Source: Syntrophus buswellii
GTDB taxonomy: Bacteria; Desulfobacterota; Syntrophia; Syntrophales; Syntrophaceae
DNA: 64,000 bases
Assembly: GCF_046097065.1 (NCBI RefSeq)
Contig: NZ_CP175563.1
Location: forward strand, 3,038,001 to 3,102,000
Direction of reading: 5' to 3'
Shown here: piece after piece, positions 19,415 to 28,718 of the stretch
Numbering within the stretch: the stretch's first letter is position 1
Layout of the letters: each line of letters opens with the position of its first letter
Notes under the pieces: model-generated
Seen by the model: only the letters and a program-made list of their open reading frames with translations
What the model was told of the DNA's origin: nothing
Database searches by the model: none
Translations under genes and position numbers: made by a program

Positions 19415-20271
19415 GCCCGTTCCTCGCTGTTCCGGAAGGCCAGGCGTCGCACGGCAAGAATGACTATGGTGATGAAAAGATACAGAACCAGACCGCAGGC
19501 AAAGATGGAACGGAATTCAGGACTCTCGTAATCAGCGGCAATGACCAGGGCGATGTGGGCCGTCAGCGTGCGCACCGAATCCAGGATCGATTTCGGCTCA
19601 GCAATGGAATTTCCCGCAATCATGAGGGAAACGAGGGTGTCCCCCACCGCACGGCCGAAAGCCAGAAGAACCCCGATGACAATGCCCTCCCGTGCCGAGG
19701 GAAGAATAACGTATAAAAGCGTTTGCACGCGGTTCGCGCCCAGGGAATCGGCTGCGTCGATGTACGATCGAGGGACCCGATCGAAACTGTCACAGAAAAA
19801 GAGGATCATCGTCGGCGAAATCAGGACTCCAAGCATCAGGGCCGCTGTGAGAATGCACATCCCGGATCCGCCCTGGAAAAATTCCCGGATCAACGGAACA
19901 AGGAGAAAAATGCCGACAAAGCCATAGATCACGGTGGGAATGCCCGTCATCATCTGAACGATCCTCCGGAAGACAGCGCTCAATGATTTCGGGCCGATCG
20001 AGCTGATGAGAAACGAACAACCGAGACTCACGGGAAAGGCAATAAGCAGGCTGAGAAGCGAGATGACCGAGGTCCCCACGATCATGGGATAGATCCCGTA
20101 AAATCCCTGCTGAGGCATCCATGGCTCCGTGAGAAGACGGAAAAGACCACCACGGAGAAGAGGCAAAGCCATGTACGCCATGAAACCGAGAATCAGCAGT
20201 GTTATGGATGAACTGATTATGGTGGAGAGGAGAAAAATCTTCTCAATGCCCCTTTCCTTCCAGTTATTCAT
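19411..20271 (-). CDS. pstC: phosphate ABC transporter permease
   Basis: 286 residues, about six membrane helices. PstC landmarks include MTGIPTVIYGFVGIF and the EAA-type loop DSLGANRVQTLLYVILPSA. It overlaps both neighbours by 4 nt. It forms the channel with PstA. Confidence 0.92.
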   Translation of the reverse strand: MNNWKERGIEKIFLLSTIISSSITLLILGFMAYMALPLLRGGLFRLLTEPWMPQQGFYGIYPMIVGTSVISLLSLLIAFPVSLGCSFLISSIGPKSLSAVFRRIVQMMTGIPTVIYGFVGIFLLVPLIREFFQGGSGMCILTAALMLGVLISPTMILFFCDSFDRVPRSYIDAADSLGANRVQTLLYVILPSAREGIVIGVLLAFGRAVGDTLVSLMIAGNSIAEPKSILDSVRTLTAHIALVIAADYESPEFRSIFACGLVLYLFITIVILAVRRLAFRNSEERA

Positions 20272-21101
20272 GGGAAGGGAATAAATCCTCCCTTTTCTAC
20301 AATTTTACGACCTTCCCGAGAATACAGGTAATTGATGAAGGCCCTGGTCAGACCGGTGGGCTCGCCTTTCGTGTTGCTGTAAAGCCCACGGGCAATCTTG
20401 TATTTGCCTTCTTTAACCGTCTTGATCGTTGGGATCACGCCGTCCAGGGCGACCGGCGCCACGGTACTGTCAATATGACCGACGGAAACGTAACCGATGC
20501 CATAAGAATCCTGGGCAACCGCCGATTTCATCGCCCCGTTGGAAACCACCACATTGGCACTGGGCGAAATCGTCCCCTTGTCCAGTGCTTTTTCCCAGAA
20601 AACCTCTCGGGTTCCGCTTGCTTCATCACGGGTGTAAAGGTTTATTTTCCTGTTTTCGCCACCGACGCTTTTCCAGTTGTCGATCCGGCCTGCGAAAATA
20701 TCCATCACCTGCGCCTTGGTGAGCGCCTTGACTCTATTTTTCGGATTGACAACGACTCCGACGCCGTCCAGAGCCCACTGATGCACCTTGAGCTGATACC
20801 GGGCGATTTCATCGTCCGTCGGTTTTCTTCCGGTGTTCCCGATGTTGACCAGACCTTCGCCCACCTGCTTGATGCCGACGCCGGAGCCCCCGGCGGCAAT
20901 ACTGATCTGGATGTCGGGAAATGCGCTCATGATCCTCTGAGCCGCCTCTTTCATTACGGGAATATGAGCCGTACCCCCCGAGATCTTCAAGGTCCCTTTC
21001 TGCCCTCCAAAGGCTTCCAGTTCGCCCGAAATACAGTCAGCGGTTAGAACAAACAGGGAAAAGATCACGGCAAGCGCTGCAACGACATATTGTTTTCTCA
21101 T
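20268..21101 (-). CDS. pstS: phosphate ABC transporter substrate-binding protein
   Basis: Periplasmic phosphate receptor, 277 residues from the ATG at 21101. AGGAGG sits 5 nt before this ATG, favouring it over an upstream in-frame GTG (21119). A Sec signal peptide covers about residues 1-25. Phosphate-binding loops include SGGTAHIPV, AAGGSGVGIKQV, DEASGTREVFWEKA and SNGAMKSAVAQDSYGIGYV. The four-gene order pstSCAB makes phosphate the best substrate; a related oxyanion is not excluded. Expression is probably phosphate-regulated, but no clear Pho box was recognised. Confidence 0.88.
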   Translation of the reverse strand: MRKQYVVAALAVIFSLFVLTADCISGELEAFGGQKGTLKISGGTAHIPVMKEAAQRIMSAFPDIQISIAAGGSGVGIKQVGEGLVNIGNTGRKPTDDEIARYQLKVHQWALDGVGVVVNPKNRVKALTKAQVMDIFAGRIDNWKSVGGENRKINLYTRDEASGTREVFWEKALDKGTISPSANVVVSNGAMKSAVAQDSYGIGYVSVGHIDSTVAPVALDGVIPTIKTVKEGKYKIARGLYSNTKGEPTGLTRAFINYLYSREGRKIVEKGGFIPFP

Positions 21102-21543
21102 GGGATCCTCCTGAATCACTTGTTTTACTGCTTCCGACGTCTGCTAAAAAATCAGCTGTCAATGAATCCCACTAGTATAGAACGAAGAGTTATTAGTCAA
21201 ATTCATCCTCTTGATGCATGACGGTTTATTATTCCTTTTTGTTATGTAACGTCATTTTACCTTCCTCATCTCAATCCGTATCCTCTATAAAAAAAAGGAA
21301 TAATACAAATCTATTATGCATATTCTTGATTTGACGTTTATTTCCATTTCTGTTAACCCGTACGCTCTGTGACGGAAGGATTTTTTACATTTCCTCTCGA
21401 TGGCCCAGGCATCCTGTTCGGCCTGAAATAAGCGCCTGCTGGTAGGAATCCGTCTACTGTGCTCTTGGGGATATCCATCAAGGGCTTCTATTTTTTGTAT
21501 CGGCCAATTGAAATTTATTTCAAAGGTGAGGTTCTCCATAAAA
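21102..21543. other. 442-nt divergent intergenic region
   Basis: Separates the minus-strand pst operon from the plus-strand operon starting at 21544. AT-rich; a TTGACT...TATACT pair on the minus strand near 21180-21210 with a 15-nt spacer is a weak candidate pst promoter. No gene or RNA element recognised. Confidence 0.4.
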
Positions 21544-22362
21544 ATGCAGCCACAGATCGCCATGTGCAATATCTTTGACCAGGATGCGGATCAGCTGGCG
21601 GAATTCGCTTCCCGGCATGGTTTTTCGGCTATCGACTGGTCAATCGACCCGTCTCTGCCGGAAGAGGAGTTTCTCTCCCGGGTGGAGACCCTCTCCGACT
21701 TCCAGCTTCGTTTTCACTGCCGCTTCTTCGGAGTGGACATCGCCTATGCCGACCGGCGTGGCGACGACTCTCTTGCGCTGCTGATGCGTACCGTTGATAT
21801 GGTGGCCAAGACCGGCAAAGGACACATGACGATCCATTCCGGCCTCGGCAATCGCTCCGGGGAAGGGATCAGCCTGGCAAGAGCCATCGACAATCTATCC
21901 GTTCTTGTGCAATACGGCAAACGGAACGGTGTAGCCGTTGCCCTGGAAAACTTGATGACCCCGCTGACCAATGATCCCTTTCTCTTCCATTTCATCGTTT
22001 CCCGAAGCGATGCATTCGTGACCATCGATATCGGACATGCCCATGCCGTAAGGCATCTTCATCCGCAAATGAACATCTGCGGCGAGTATGTTCTCCCCAA
22101 CAGGGATAAGCTTCTCAATGCCCATATTTATAATACCGAGTTGGAAGGGTATGGGCACATACCCCCTACGAGCCTGCAGGACATCGCCAGCCGTCTGGAT
22201 CTCCTCAGTCTGGCAGAGCCCTGCGACTGGTGGGTTATCGAACTGATGAATCCGGAGGAAGTTCTCTCGACCCGCAATTTTCTCGAAACATACCTCGATT
22301 GCCGCTCCATTCCGCCTGTCGCGGAACGGCATAGTCAGCCGCTGCCACTTTTTGCCGCATAA
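21544..22362 (+). CDS. TIM-barrel sugar-phosphate isomerase/epimerase-like protein
   Basis: 272 residues from the ATG at 21544 (an in-frame TTG at 21508 is possible but less likely). The AP-endonuclease-2/xylose-isomerase fold is suggested by TIHSGLGNRSG and by metal-ligand-like Glu and His residues at strand ends: VALENLMTP, IDIGHAHAVRHL, NAHIYNTELEGYGHIPP and VIELMNPEE. The substrate is unknown. It heads a plus-strand gene run that includes trehalose-phosphate enzymes, so a phosphorylated sugar or polyol is a reasonable guess. Confidence 0.7.
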   Translation: MQPQIAMCNIFDQDADQLAEFASRHGFSAIDWSIDPSLPEEEFLSRVETLSDFQLRFHCRFFGVDIAYADRRGDDSLALLMRTVDMVAKTGKGHMTIHSGLGNRSGEGISLARAIDNLSVLVQYGKRNGVAVALENLMTPLTNDPFLFHFIVSRSDAFVTIDIGHAHAVRHLHPQMNICGEYVLPNRDKLLNAHIYNTELEGYGHIPPTSLQDIASRLDLLSLAEPCDWWVIELMNPEEVLSTRNFLETYLDCRSIPPVAERHSQPLPLFAA

Positions 22363-22404
22363 GGAATCCCAGGCAAGCCGGAGTAGCTTTTTCAGGGAGT
22401 GGAC

Positions 22405-23706
22405 ATGCGCTGCATCCTTCTTCTTCTCGACGGCCTCGGTGACCGAAGCCATCCCGTTCTGAACGGCCAAACCCCTCTCCAGGCGGCCTGCACCCCAAAT
22501 CTCGATAAAATCGCGGAAATCGGCATGACCGGACTTTTTCACTCCCACCTCCAGGGAACGGCATTGCCAAGCGAACTGGCCCATTTCCTGATGTTCGGAT
22601 ATCGCCTTGAGGAATTCCCGGGCCGGGGCATCGTGGAGGCGCTCGGGGAAGGGATCGGCATCCGTGAGGGGGACACGGCCCTCCTGGCCCGGATCTTTTC
22701 CGTGGTCAGGGACGGGAACACCCTCGTCCTCCGTCATGAGAATCCGAAGCTGGATCGGAAAAGCTGCCGAATTCTCCATGAGGCCGTCGGGCGCTTCACC
22801 CTGGACGACATTTCGGTGGCTTTTCTACCCACCAAAGGGATAGCGGGCATCCTCCTGCTTCGTGGGGACGTATCCAAAGCCGTCACCGATTCCAATCCGA
22901 TCGCCGAAGGGCGCCCTCTCATGCAGGTCCTTCCCCTGCGAACGGCAGCCGAGAATCCCAGCGCCCGGAAAACCGCCAAAGTCCTCAACGCCTATCTTCG
23001 CTGGAGCCATTGGACGCTTTCGGAGCATCCTCTCAACAAAAACCGGATTGAAAATGGGCTTCCTCCCATCAACGCCGTCGGCACCCAGCGGGCCGGGATG
23101 ATGAGCAGACTGCCTTCGTTTTCGGGAAAGTGGGGGCTCAAGGGCTTGATGATCGCTTCCGGTGCAGTTTACCATGGGATCGGGCAGGTGATCGGCATGG
23201 ATATCCAGAAGGTCGGAGATACGGAAGACCCCGGGAGGGATCTTCGGGAGCGGCTCGAAAGGGCGCATCGGGCGCGGAAATATGATTTTATCCACGTTCA
23301 TACCAAGGTCACGGACGAGGCGGGTCACACGAAAAATCCCCTGATCAAGAAAAGGGTGATCGAGGCGGTCGACACGGCGCTGGACTATGCCGTCAAAGAG
23401 ATCGTCCCCGACGAGAACGTCCTTTTCATCGTGACCGCCGATCATTCCACCGCCGCTTCCGGCACGATGATCCATACCGGCGAGAGCGTGCCGCTGGTCA
23501 TGACAGGCAAATATGTGCGGAGGGATGACGTTCGAAAATTCGACGAAGTCAGTTGTGCCGCCGGCGGGCTCAGCCTCGTCCGGGGAAAGGAACTCATGTA
23601 TCTGGTGCTCAACTTCCTGGATCGGGGAAAGCTCTGGGGACTCATGGATTCGCCCGACGACCAGCCGTTTTCTCCGGGCCGATTCACCCCCCTGCTGATG
23701 GGCTGA
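22405..23706 (+). CDS. archaeal-type (ApgM) phosphoglycerate mutase-like metalloenzyme
   Basis: 433 residues from the ATG at 22405 (AGGGAG 6 nt upstream; the upstream GTG is less likely). Alkaline-phosphatase-superfamily residues are complete: LLLLDGLGDRS (metal Asp), ACTPNLDKIAE, nucleophile region LPSELAHFLMFGY, EFPGRGIVEALGEGI, DEAGHTKN and VTADHSTAASGTMIHTGE. Cofactor-independent phosphoglycerate mutase is the family activity. In this operon it may act on another phosphoester. It is 4 nt before the trehalose gene, so co-transcribed. Confidence 0.8.
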   Translation: MRCILLLLDGLGDRSHPVLNGQTPLQAACTPNLDKIAEIGMTGLFHSHLQGTALPSELAHFLMFGYRLEEFPGRGIVEALGEGIGIREGDTALLARIFSVVRDGNTLVLRHENPKLDRKSCRILHEAVGRFTLDDISVAFLPTKGIAGILLLRGDVSKAVTDSNPIAEGRPLMQVLPLRTAAENPSARKTAKVLNAYLRWSHWTLSEHPLNKNRIENGLPPINAVGTQRAGMMSRLPSFSGKWGLKGLMIASGAVYHGIGQVIGMDIQKVGDTEDPGRDLRERLERAHRARKYDFIHVHTKVTDEAGHTKNPLIKKRVIEAVDTALDYAVKEIVPDENVLFIVTADHSTAASGTMIHTGESVPLVMTGKYVRRDDVRKFDEVSCAAGGLSLVRGKELMYLVLNFLDRGKLWGLMDSPDDQPFSPGRFTPLLMG

Positions 23707-23710
23707 ACCC

Positions 23711-25969
23711 ATGAAACCGCGGTTTCCAGAGGACGCCCGGCTCTCCGGAAGGGGTGACAGGTTCCGGGGTGGCCTCATTGTTGCCTCCAACAGGGAACCT
23801 TATTGTCACCGGAAAACCCCCGAGGGCCTGCGATGGGAGATTCCCGTCGGCGGAGTCGTTTCGGCTCTTGATACGGTCCTGCGGGTGACCGGGGGAACAT
23901 GGGTCGCCTGGGGCAGCGGCAGCGGCGACATGGAGCAGACGGATGCCGGCGGCCGTCTATTGGTACCGCCGGAAAACCCTGCCTATACCCTAAGAAGGAT
24001 CTGGCTTTCCGCATCGGCAGAGGAAAATTACTATCACGGATTCTGCAATCTGGTCCTCTGGCCGCTCTTTCATGGTGAAACGGATCGCGTCGTCTACTTA
24101 CCCTCTTTCTGGGAGGAGTATGAAAAGACCAACCGGGCGTTTGCCGAGGCGATTCTTGAAGAATGCGCTTGGAATTCGACGATCTGGATCCATGATTATC
24201 ACCTCTGCCGGGTTCCCCGGATGATCCGCGCGGCCGATCAGGAGCGGATCATCGCTCATTTCTGGCACATACCCTGGCCCGAACGGGAACGGTATGACTG
24301 CGCCCCCCATGGCGAGGAAATCCTTGCCGGACTTCTCGGCAATGATCTCCTTGGCTTTCAGACTCCTCTCTATGCCCGAAATTTCATGGATTGTGCCGCA
24401 GCGCGGCTTGGCGCAGTCATCGATGACGATGCCATGACCGTTGCCTGGGATGGACGCACCACCCAGATTCGGACCTTTCCGATCAGCACCGACTTCGAGT
24501 GTTTCAATGCCTTGGCGAACTCTGCTTCCACGGCTGCCCGGATTCGGCGAATCAGGAAGCAACACCATCTGCCCCGGCGTGTCGGTCTTGCCGTCGACCG
24601 ACTCGACTACACCAAGGGAATTCTTCAGCGACTCCAGGCGCTTGAGCTTTTTTTCCAGCGCAATCCGGAATTCCACAGGAGATTTTCCTTCATCCAAGTC
24701 GCCGTCATGACTCGGAGCGGGAAGCCGTACCTGCGCTACCGGCAGGAAGTTGAGGACCAAATCGCCGAAATCAATAAGAAGTTCGGCAAGGCGGACTGGA
24801 GACCGATCATCTATTTCGGAAGCAAGCTCGAACGGCAGGATCTTGTTTCCTGGTACCGGATGGCGGATGTGGCCGTCATTACTCCTCTTCATGACGGGAT
24901 GAACCTGGTGGCCAAGGAATATGTAGCTTCAAGAGGAGACGGGAAGGGCGTTCTTATCCTGGGCAGACAGGCTGGTGCAGCCGAAGAACTGACCGAGTCG
25001 ATCCTTGTCGATCCAACCGATATCGAGATGTTCGCCACGGCTATCCATAGGGCTCTCACTCTATCCAGCGGGGAGAAAAAGAAGCGGATGATGCAGTTGC
25101 GGGGACAGGTGCAGGGAAATACGATTTATTCCTGGGTAGACAACATCCTGGACGAGCTTTCCCTTCTCCCAGTGATGAAACAGGGAGGAAAACATGCCCT
25201 CACGCATGAAGATGAAATCGCCGGCCGCCTTGCCGGTCGGGATCTCTTTTTCTGCCTGGATTTCGACGGCACCCTCGCCCCGATCGTTGAGCAGCCTGAA
25301 CTGGCGGCCATGCCGGACGACATTTCCCTACTCCTCTCCGTGCTTCAAGAGCATCATCCCGTCGCGGTAATCAGCGGCAGACGTCTTGACGACATCAGGC
25401 ATCGTGTCGGCTTGCCGGGCCTTGTCTATGCAGGAAACCATGGGATGGAAACGGACAATGGAGTAGCCGATGTCGGCGGCCGCGCCGCACTTGATGCCTT
25501 TCTTCCTGCGGCGCGGCAGGCATTGGAATGCCTGCCCGGGGTAGAGATAGAGGACAAGGGGTTGACCGTCAGTATCCATTTCAGAAAGATAGCACCCGTG
25601 CTGTTGGAACATTTTTTCGATTTATTCCAGGAAATTGCCCGGAAGTTCATGGGAGAGATCGTCGCCAACGAAGGGAGAAAAGTCTTCGAGATCCTTCCGC
25701 AAGGCGCACCGGACAAGGGAAGCGCGGTACGGCAGCTCTTGAAGGAGGTCGGGAAAGGAAGGCTTCCGGTCTATATGGGAGATGACACGAACGATGAAGA
25801 GGCATTCCGGGCAGTTCGGGAAGACGGGATAACCGTTGCCGTCGGGGGAAGCACGGAGGCTGAATTCTATCTGAGAAACCAGGGAGAGGTCGGAAAATTT
25901 CTGGCGTTGCTGATCCGGGTATCTCTGCCCGATGGAAAACAACGCCATGCAAAGGATGAAGGGGCATAA
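23711..25969 (+). CDS. fused trehalose-6-phosphate synthase / trehalose-6-phosphate phosphatase
   Basis: 752 residues. The GT20 synthase domain (about 20-490) has IVASNREPY, IWIHDYHLCRVP, AVDRLDYTKGI and the nucleotide-sugar loop LHDGMNLVAKEY. A HAD phosphatase domain (about 510-735) follows with FCLDFDGTLAPI, VISGRR, YAGNHGMET and YMGDDTNDEEAF. Both active sites look intact, so UDP-glucose plus glucose-6-phosphate to trehalose in one polypeptide is the expected reaction. The synthase has HIPWP where trehalose synthases usually have HxPFP, so a different acceptor (for example glycerol-3-phosphate) is possible. Confidence 0.87.
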   Translation: MKPRFPEDARLSGRGDRFRGGLIVASNREPYCHRKTPEGLRWEIPVGGVVSALDTVLRVTGGTWVAWGSGSGDMEQTDAGGRLLVPPENPAYTLRRIWLSASAEENYYHGFCNLVLWPLFHGETDRVVYLPSFWEEYEKTNRAFAEAILEECAWNSTIWIHDYHLCRVPRMIRAADQERIIAHFWHIPWPERERYDCAPHGEEILAGLLGNDLLGFQTPLYARNFMDCAAARLGAVIDDDAMTVAWDGRTTQIRTFPISTDFECFNALANSASTAARIRRIRKQHHLPRRVGLAVDRLDYTKGILQRLQALELFFQRNPEFHRRFSFIQVAVMTRSGKPYLRYRQEVEDQIAEINKKFGKADWRPIIYFGSKLERQDLVSWYRMADVAVITPLHDGMNLVAKEYVASRGDGKGVLILGRQAGAAEELTESILVDPTDIEMFATAIHRALTLSSGEKKKRMMQLRGQVQGNTIYSWVDNILDELSLLPVMKQGGKHALTHEDEIAGRLAGRDLFFCLDFDGTLAPIVEQPELAAMPDDISLLLSVLQEHHPVAVISGRRLDDIRHRVGLPGLVYAGNHGMETDNGVADVGGRAALDAFLPAARQALECLPGVEIEDKGLTVSIHFRKIAPVLLEHFFDLFQEIARKFMGEIVANEGRKVFEILPQGAPDKGSAVRQLLKEVGKGRLPVYMGDDTNDEEAFRAVREDGITVAVGGSTEAEFYLRNQGEVGKFLALLIRVSLPDGKQRHAKDEGA

Positions 25970-25973
25970 TAAA

Positions 25974-26567
25974 ATGATCGGCGAAACAGTCCCAAAAATC
26001 GAAACAGGGGTAATCCACGGCCGCTTTCAGGTTTTTCACAACGATCATCTCAAGTACCTTCTGGCCGGAATGCGGCTCTGCCGGCATCTGGTGGTGGGCA
26101 TCACCAACCCGGACCCGAAGCTGACCATGGAAGAAGCCGCGGATAAGAAGCGCAGCAGTTCCCTAGCCAATCCGCTTACCTACTATGAACGTTACGTCAT
26201 GATCCGCACCGTGCTCGAGGAGGCCGGAATCGAGTCGTCGCATTTCTCCATCGTTCCCCTTCCCATCAACCTTCCCGAACTTTACCGATATTATGTTCCC
26301 ATGGACGCCGTCTTCTTTCTTTCCATCTATGACGACTGGGGCAGAAAAAAGCTGAAGTACTTCAATTCGTTGGGGATCAAAACCCATGTCCTTTGGGAAG
26401 TGCCCCTGGAGGCAAAGGGGATCAGTGCGGAAGACGTCCGCAACCGGATGATCCAGGGTGGCCCGTGGGAACATCTGGTGCCTCCCTGTGTGGCGCACCT
26501 CATGAGGAAATGGGACATTCCCGCACGGCTCCGGAATATGTCGGAGCCGACTCAGATCAATCCATGA
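25974..26567 (+). CDS. NMNAT/NadM-like nucleotidyltransferase
   Basis: 197 residues from the ATG at 25974, preceded by AAGGGG; an upstream in-frame ATG at 25932 would overlap the trehalose gene. The cytidylyltransferase-fold signature is VIHGRFQVFHNDHLKYL with a second site SAEDVRNRM (ISxxxxR type). It resembles nicotinamide-mononucleotide adenylyltransferases, but the presence of an NTP-transferase beside carbohydrate enzymes leaves open activation of another phosphorylated compound. Confidence 0.75.
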   Translation: MIGETVPKIETGVIHGRFQVFHNDHLKYLLAGMRLCRHLVVGITNPDPKLTMEEAADKKRSSSLANPLTYYERYVMIRTVLEEAGIESSHFSIVPLPINLPELYRYYVPMDAVFFLSIYDDWGRKKLKYFNSLGIKTHVLWEVPLEAKGISAEDVRNRMIQGGPWEHLVPPCVAHLMRKWDIPARLRNMSEPTQINP

Positions 26568-26647
26568 AGCAGGTGTTGACGACGCAGCTGTAATCGGAAA
26601 AGTTGTGGATGAACCGAAGAGAAAGATGATCGTGAGGTGAAGGAAGA

Positions 26648-27118
26648 TTGATAGAGATTGATGTCCCTGGGAAAGGCGTTTACAGGTTTGAACACCTGGT
26701 CCTGGACCTCAACGGAACGATTTCCCTGGACGGCGCCGTCATCGAAGGGGTTCCCGAAAGACTGGAATTGCTGCGCCGGTTGGTCGACATCGTCGTCGTC
26801 ACGGCGGATACCCGGGGTAAAGCTCAGGAATTGGGCAAGGATCTTCGCGTTAAAATCCACATCCTCCATCCGGGCGATGAACAGAAGCAGAAGCTCAGAC
26901 TGGTACGGCAACTGGGCAGTGCGGTCACGGTGTCCATGGGAAATGGCTCAAATGACGCATCCATGTTGAAGGAGTCCGGTTTGGGGATATGTATTCTTGG
27001 TCCTGAAGGGGCATCCTCCGAGACGATGGCAAACTGTGATCTGGTTATCTCCGATATCAACGCCGCACTGGATCTGTTGCTGAAACCCGGGCGGCTGATC
27101 GCTACGCTGCGCAGATAG
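26648..27118 (+). CDS. small HAD-family hydrolase (P-type-ATPase-like domain)
   Basis: 156 residues from a TTG start (26648) behind AGGTGAAGGAAG. Motif I is LDLNGTISLDG, in which the second acidic position is Asn; motif II-like VVVTADT and motif IV-like SMGNGSNDASML complete the fold. Similar to the soluble P-type-ATPase-like group (COG4087). No cap domain. The substrate is unknown. It is about 80 nt after the nucleotidyltransferase and possibly in the same unit. Confidence 0.7.
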   Translation: MIEIDVPGKGVYRFEHLVLDLNGTISLDGAVIEGVPERLELLRRLVDIVVVTADTRGKAQELGKDLRVKIHILHPGDEQKQKLRLVRQLGSAVTVSMGNGSNDASMLKESGLGICILGPEGASSETMANCDLVISDINAALDLLLKPGRLIATLRR

Positions 27119-27485
27119 GAACACAACCAGAGCATCCCGAACATCCAACGGGAGCATTTTTGCACCTTGCTGTTCCCATAAGAGTTTGTTTTGCCTCTCA
27201 TGCCATGCAAGCCGGATTTATCGGGAACAAAATAAAAAAACCCGGGGTGCGGCAATAAGATGAAGTCACGAAAAAGGGCTTAATCCGATCCGGCTAAGCC
27301 CTCAAAATGGCGCATGAAAGGTCCAATAACCAGATGCTTCAATTTTTAAAGCACCGGATCCGGGAATGGAAATAACAATCAGACATCACCGGCCCTCTTG
27401 TCGATGCGTCTGGTTATAAAACCGCCCGGCTTTCACAATTGGTGTGCAACTGCTTGACCGGGCATTGCTGGATTCCAATCAACGA
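27119..27485. other. 367-nt convergent intergenic region
   Basis: Contains a terminator for the minus-strand glycosyltransferase (listed separately). For the plus strand there is a weak CCCG/CGGG hairpin followed by ATTTTT near 27137-27163. No gene seen. Confidence 0.5.
27271..27302 (-). terminator. Rho-independent terminator downstream of the glycosyltransferase
   Basis: Perfect 8-bp arms AGGGCTTA (27275-27282) and TAAGCCCT (27295-27302). Read on the minus strand the hairpin runs into TTTTT. It lies about 185 nt after the glycosyltransferase stop. Confidence 0.7.
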
Positions 27486-28718
27486 TCAGCGCAACTCGCT
27501 ATGTTCAACATTACGGGAATGACTCAAAATCGTCGCGTAATATTGCTCATGCCGGTCTGCAAATGCCTCAAGACTGAATTTCTTCTGAACGAACATCCTG
27601 CCTTCTTCTCCCATGGCCTTTCTCTTTTTTCCGTCGGTTAAAAGCTCTTTTAATCGATCGGCAAAAGATTTGAGGTCTCCCTTACGGACGAGGAATCCCG
27701 TTTTTCCATGGACAATCCCTTCGGGGGTTCCTCCAATTCTGTAGGCAACGACAGGCACCTTCATCGCCTGGGCCTCGATCAGTATCCTTCCCAGGCCTTC
27801 ATGATGATAGGTCGGAAAAGCCATCATTGATGAAACCCCATACCAGTCACGCAACCTTTCCTGATTTAGTTCTCCGATAAATAACACTTGATCTGTAAGC
27901 CCGTCTTTACTCACCAACCCTCTGAGTTCCTCTTCATATTCAGCGGAATCCGTTCTGCCTGCAAACACAATTTTAGCGAGCAACCCCTCACGCCTCAGTG
28001 CGGCATAGGCCTTGATGACATCGTGTTGGCCTTTAAGCCTGAGAATTCGAGCCGGATAGAAAATGATCGGAATATCCGTCCCGATTTCCAATGGCCATGC
28101 ATGGGCAGGATTGAACACCTCCATGTCTATCCCATCGGACAGATTACAGAACGCTCCTTTCAACCTCCTTGGAACACCAATACCTGAAACCCCGGCTAAG
28201 CCGGTACAATAACACAATTGAGCATTGATTGAGGGATCGTTAAAATAAGAATTTGAGAAATGATTGATAAAAATGGAAGGGATGGTAAGTTTCTTTGCCT
28301 CTTCCATTATTTCGAGACTATCAACTGTGCCAAGGTAATGCATGATGAGCAAATCAACCTTGTGTCGCTTGTGTATATTTCTGAATTTTTCTGCCGCATT
28401 TCTTATTTGAAAAAGTCCGGGGCGCGGGGCATTTTGGGCAGTTTTTAATCGGCCCGATTTATCCATATTGTAGATGGAGTCGGTTGGCATTCCGACGGTG
28501 AAGGGCAAGGGAATTTCAACCAAACGCCCCTGTCCGATTTCCGTGTTGATTGCTTCCCCGGCAGTTGATTCTTTCTCAAGATACGTTCGAATGATATGAG
28601 CCTTATTTCTTTTCAATAACGTACGATCGAGGTCATCAAGGTACTGCTCTATGCCGCCGCCGCTTCTAAAGGCCTTCGTAAATCTTAAAACGGTGACTCC
28701 ATTTAATTGGTTGATCAT
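27486..28718 (-). CDS. family 4-type glycosyltransferase
   Basis: 410 residues with a GT-B fold: N-terminal glycine-rich GGGIEQYLDDL, central PARILRLKGQHDVIKA and C-terminal nucleotide-sugar motif HEGLGRILIEAQAMKVPVVA (E-x7-E type). Transfers a sugar to an unknown acceptor, probably a surface polysaccharide. A single gene with its own terminator; base composition is visibly more AT-rich than its neighbours, consistent with recent acquisition, though not measured. Confidence 0.82.
   Translation of the reverse strand: MINQLNGVTVLRFTKAFRSGGGIEQYLDDLDRTLLKRNKAHIIRTYLEKESTAGEAINTEIGQGRLVEIPLPFTVGMPTDSIYNMDKSGRLKTAQNAPRPGLFQIRNAAEKFRNIHKRHKVDLLIMHYLGTVDSLEIMEEAKKLTIPSIFINHFSNSYFNDPSINAQLCYCTGLAGVSGIGVPRRLKGAFCNLSDGIDMEVFNPAHAWPLEIGTDIPIIFYPARILRLKGQHDVIKAYAALRREGLLAKIVFAGRTDSAEYEEELRGLVSKDGLTDQVLFIGELNQERLRDWYGVSSMMAFPTYHHEGLGRILIEAQAMKVPVVAYRIGGTPEGIVHGKTGFLVRKGDLKSFADRLKELLTDGKKRKAMGEEGRMFVQKKFSLEAFADRHEQYYATILSHSRNVEHSELR

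Noticed and set aside
17823..19457. A 544-codon open frame covering pstB and most of pstA
   Set aside because: Only the last 237 codons (pstB) resemble protein; the upstream part is an alternate frame of pstA, which itself has clear permease sequence.
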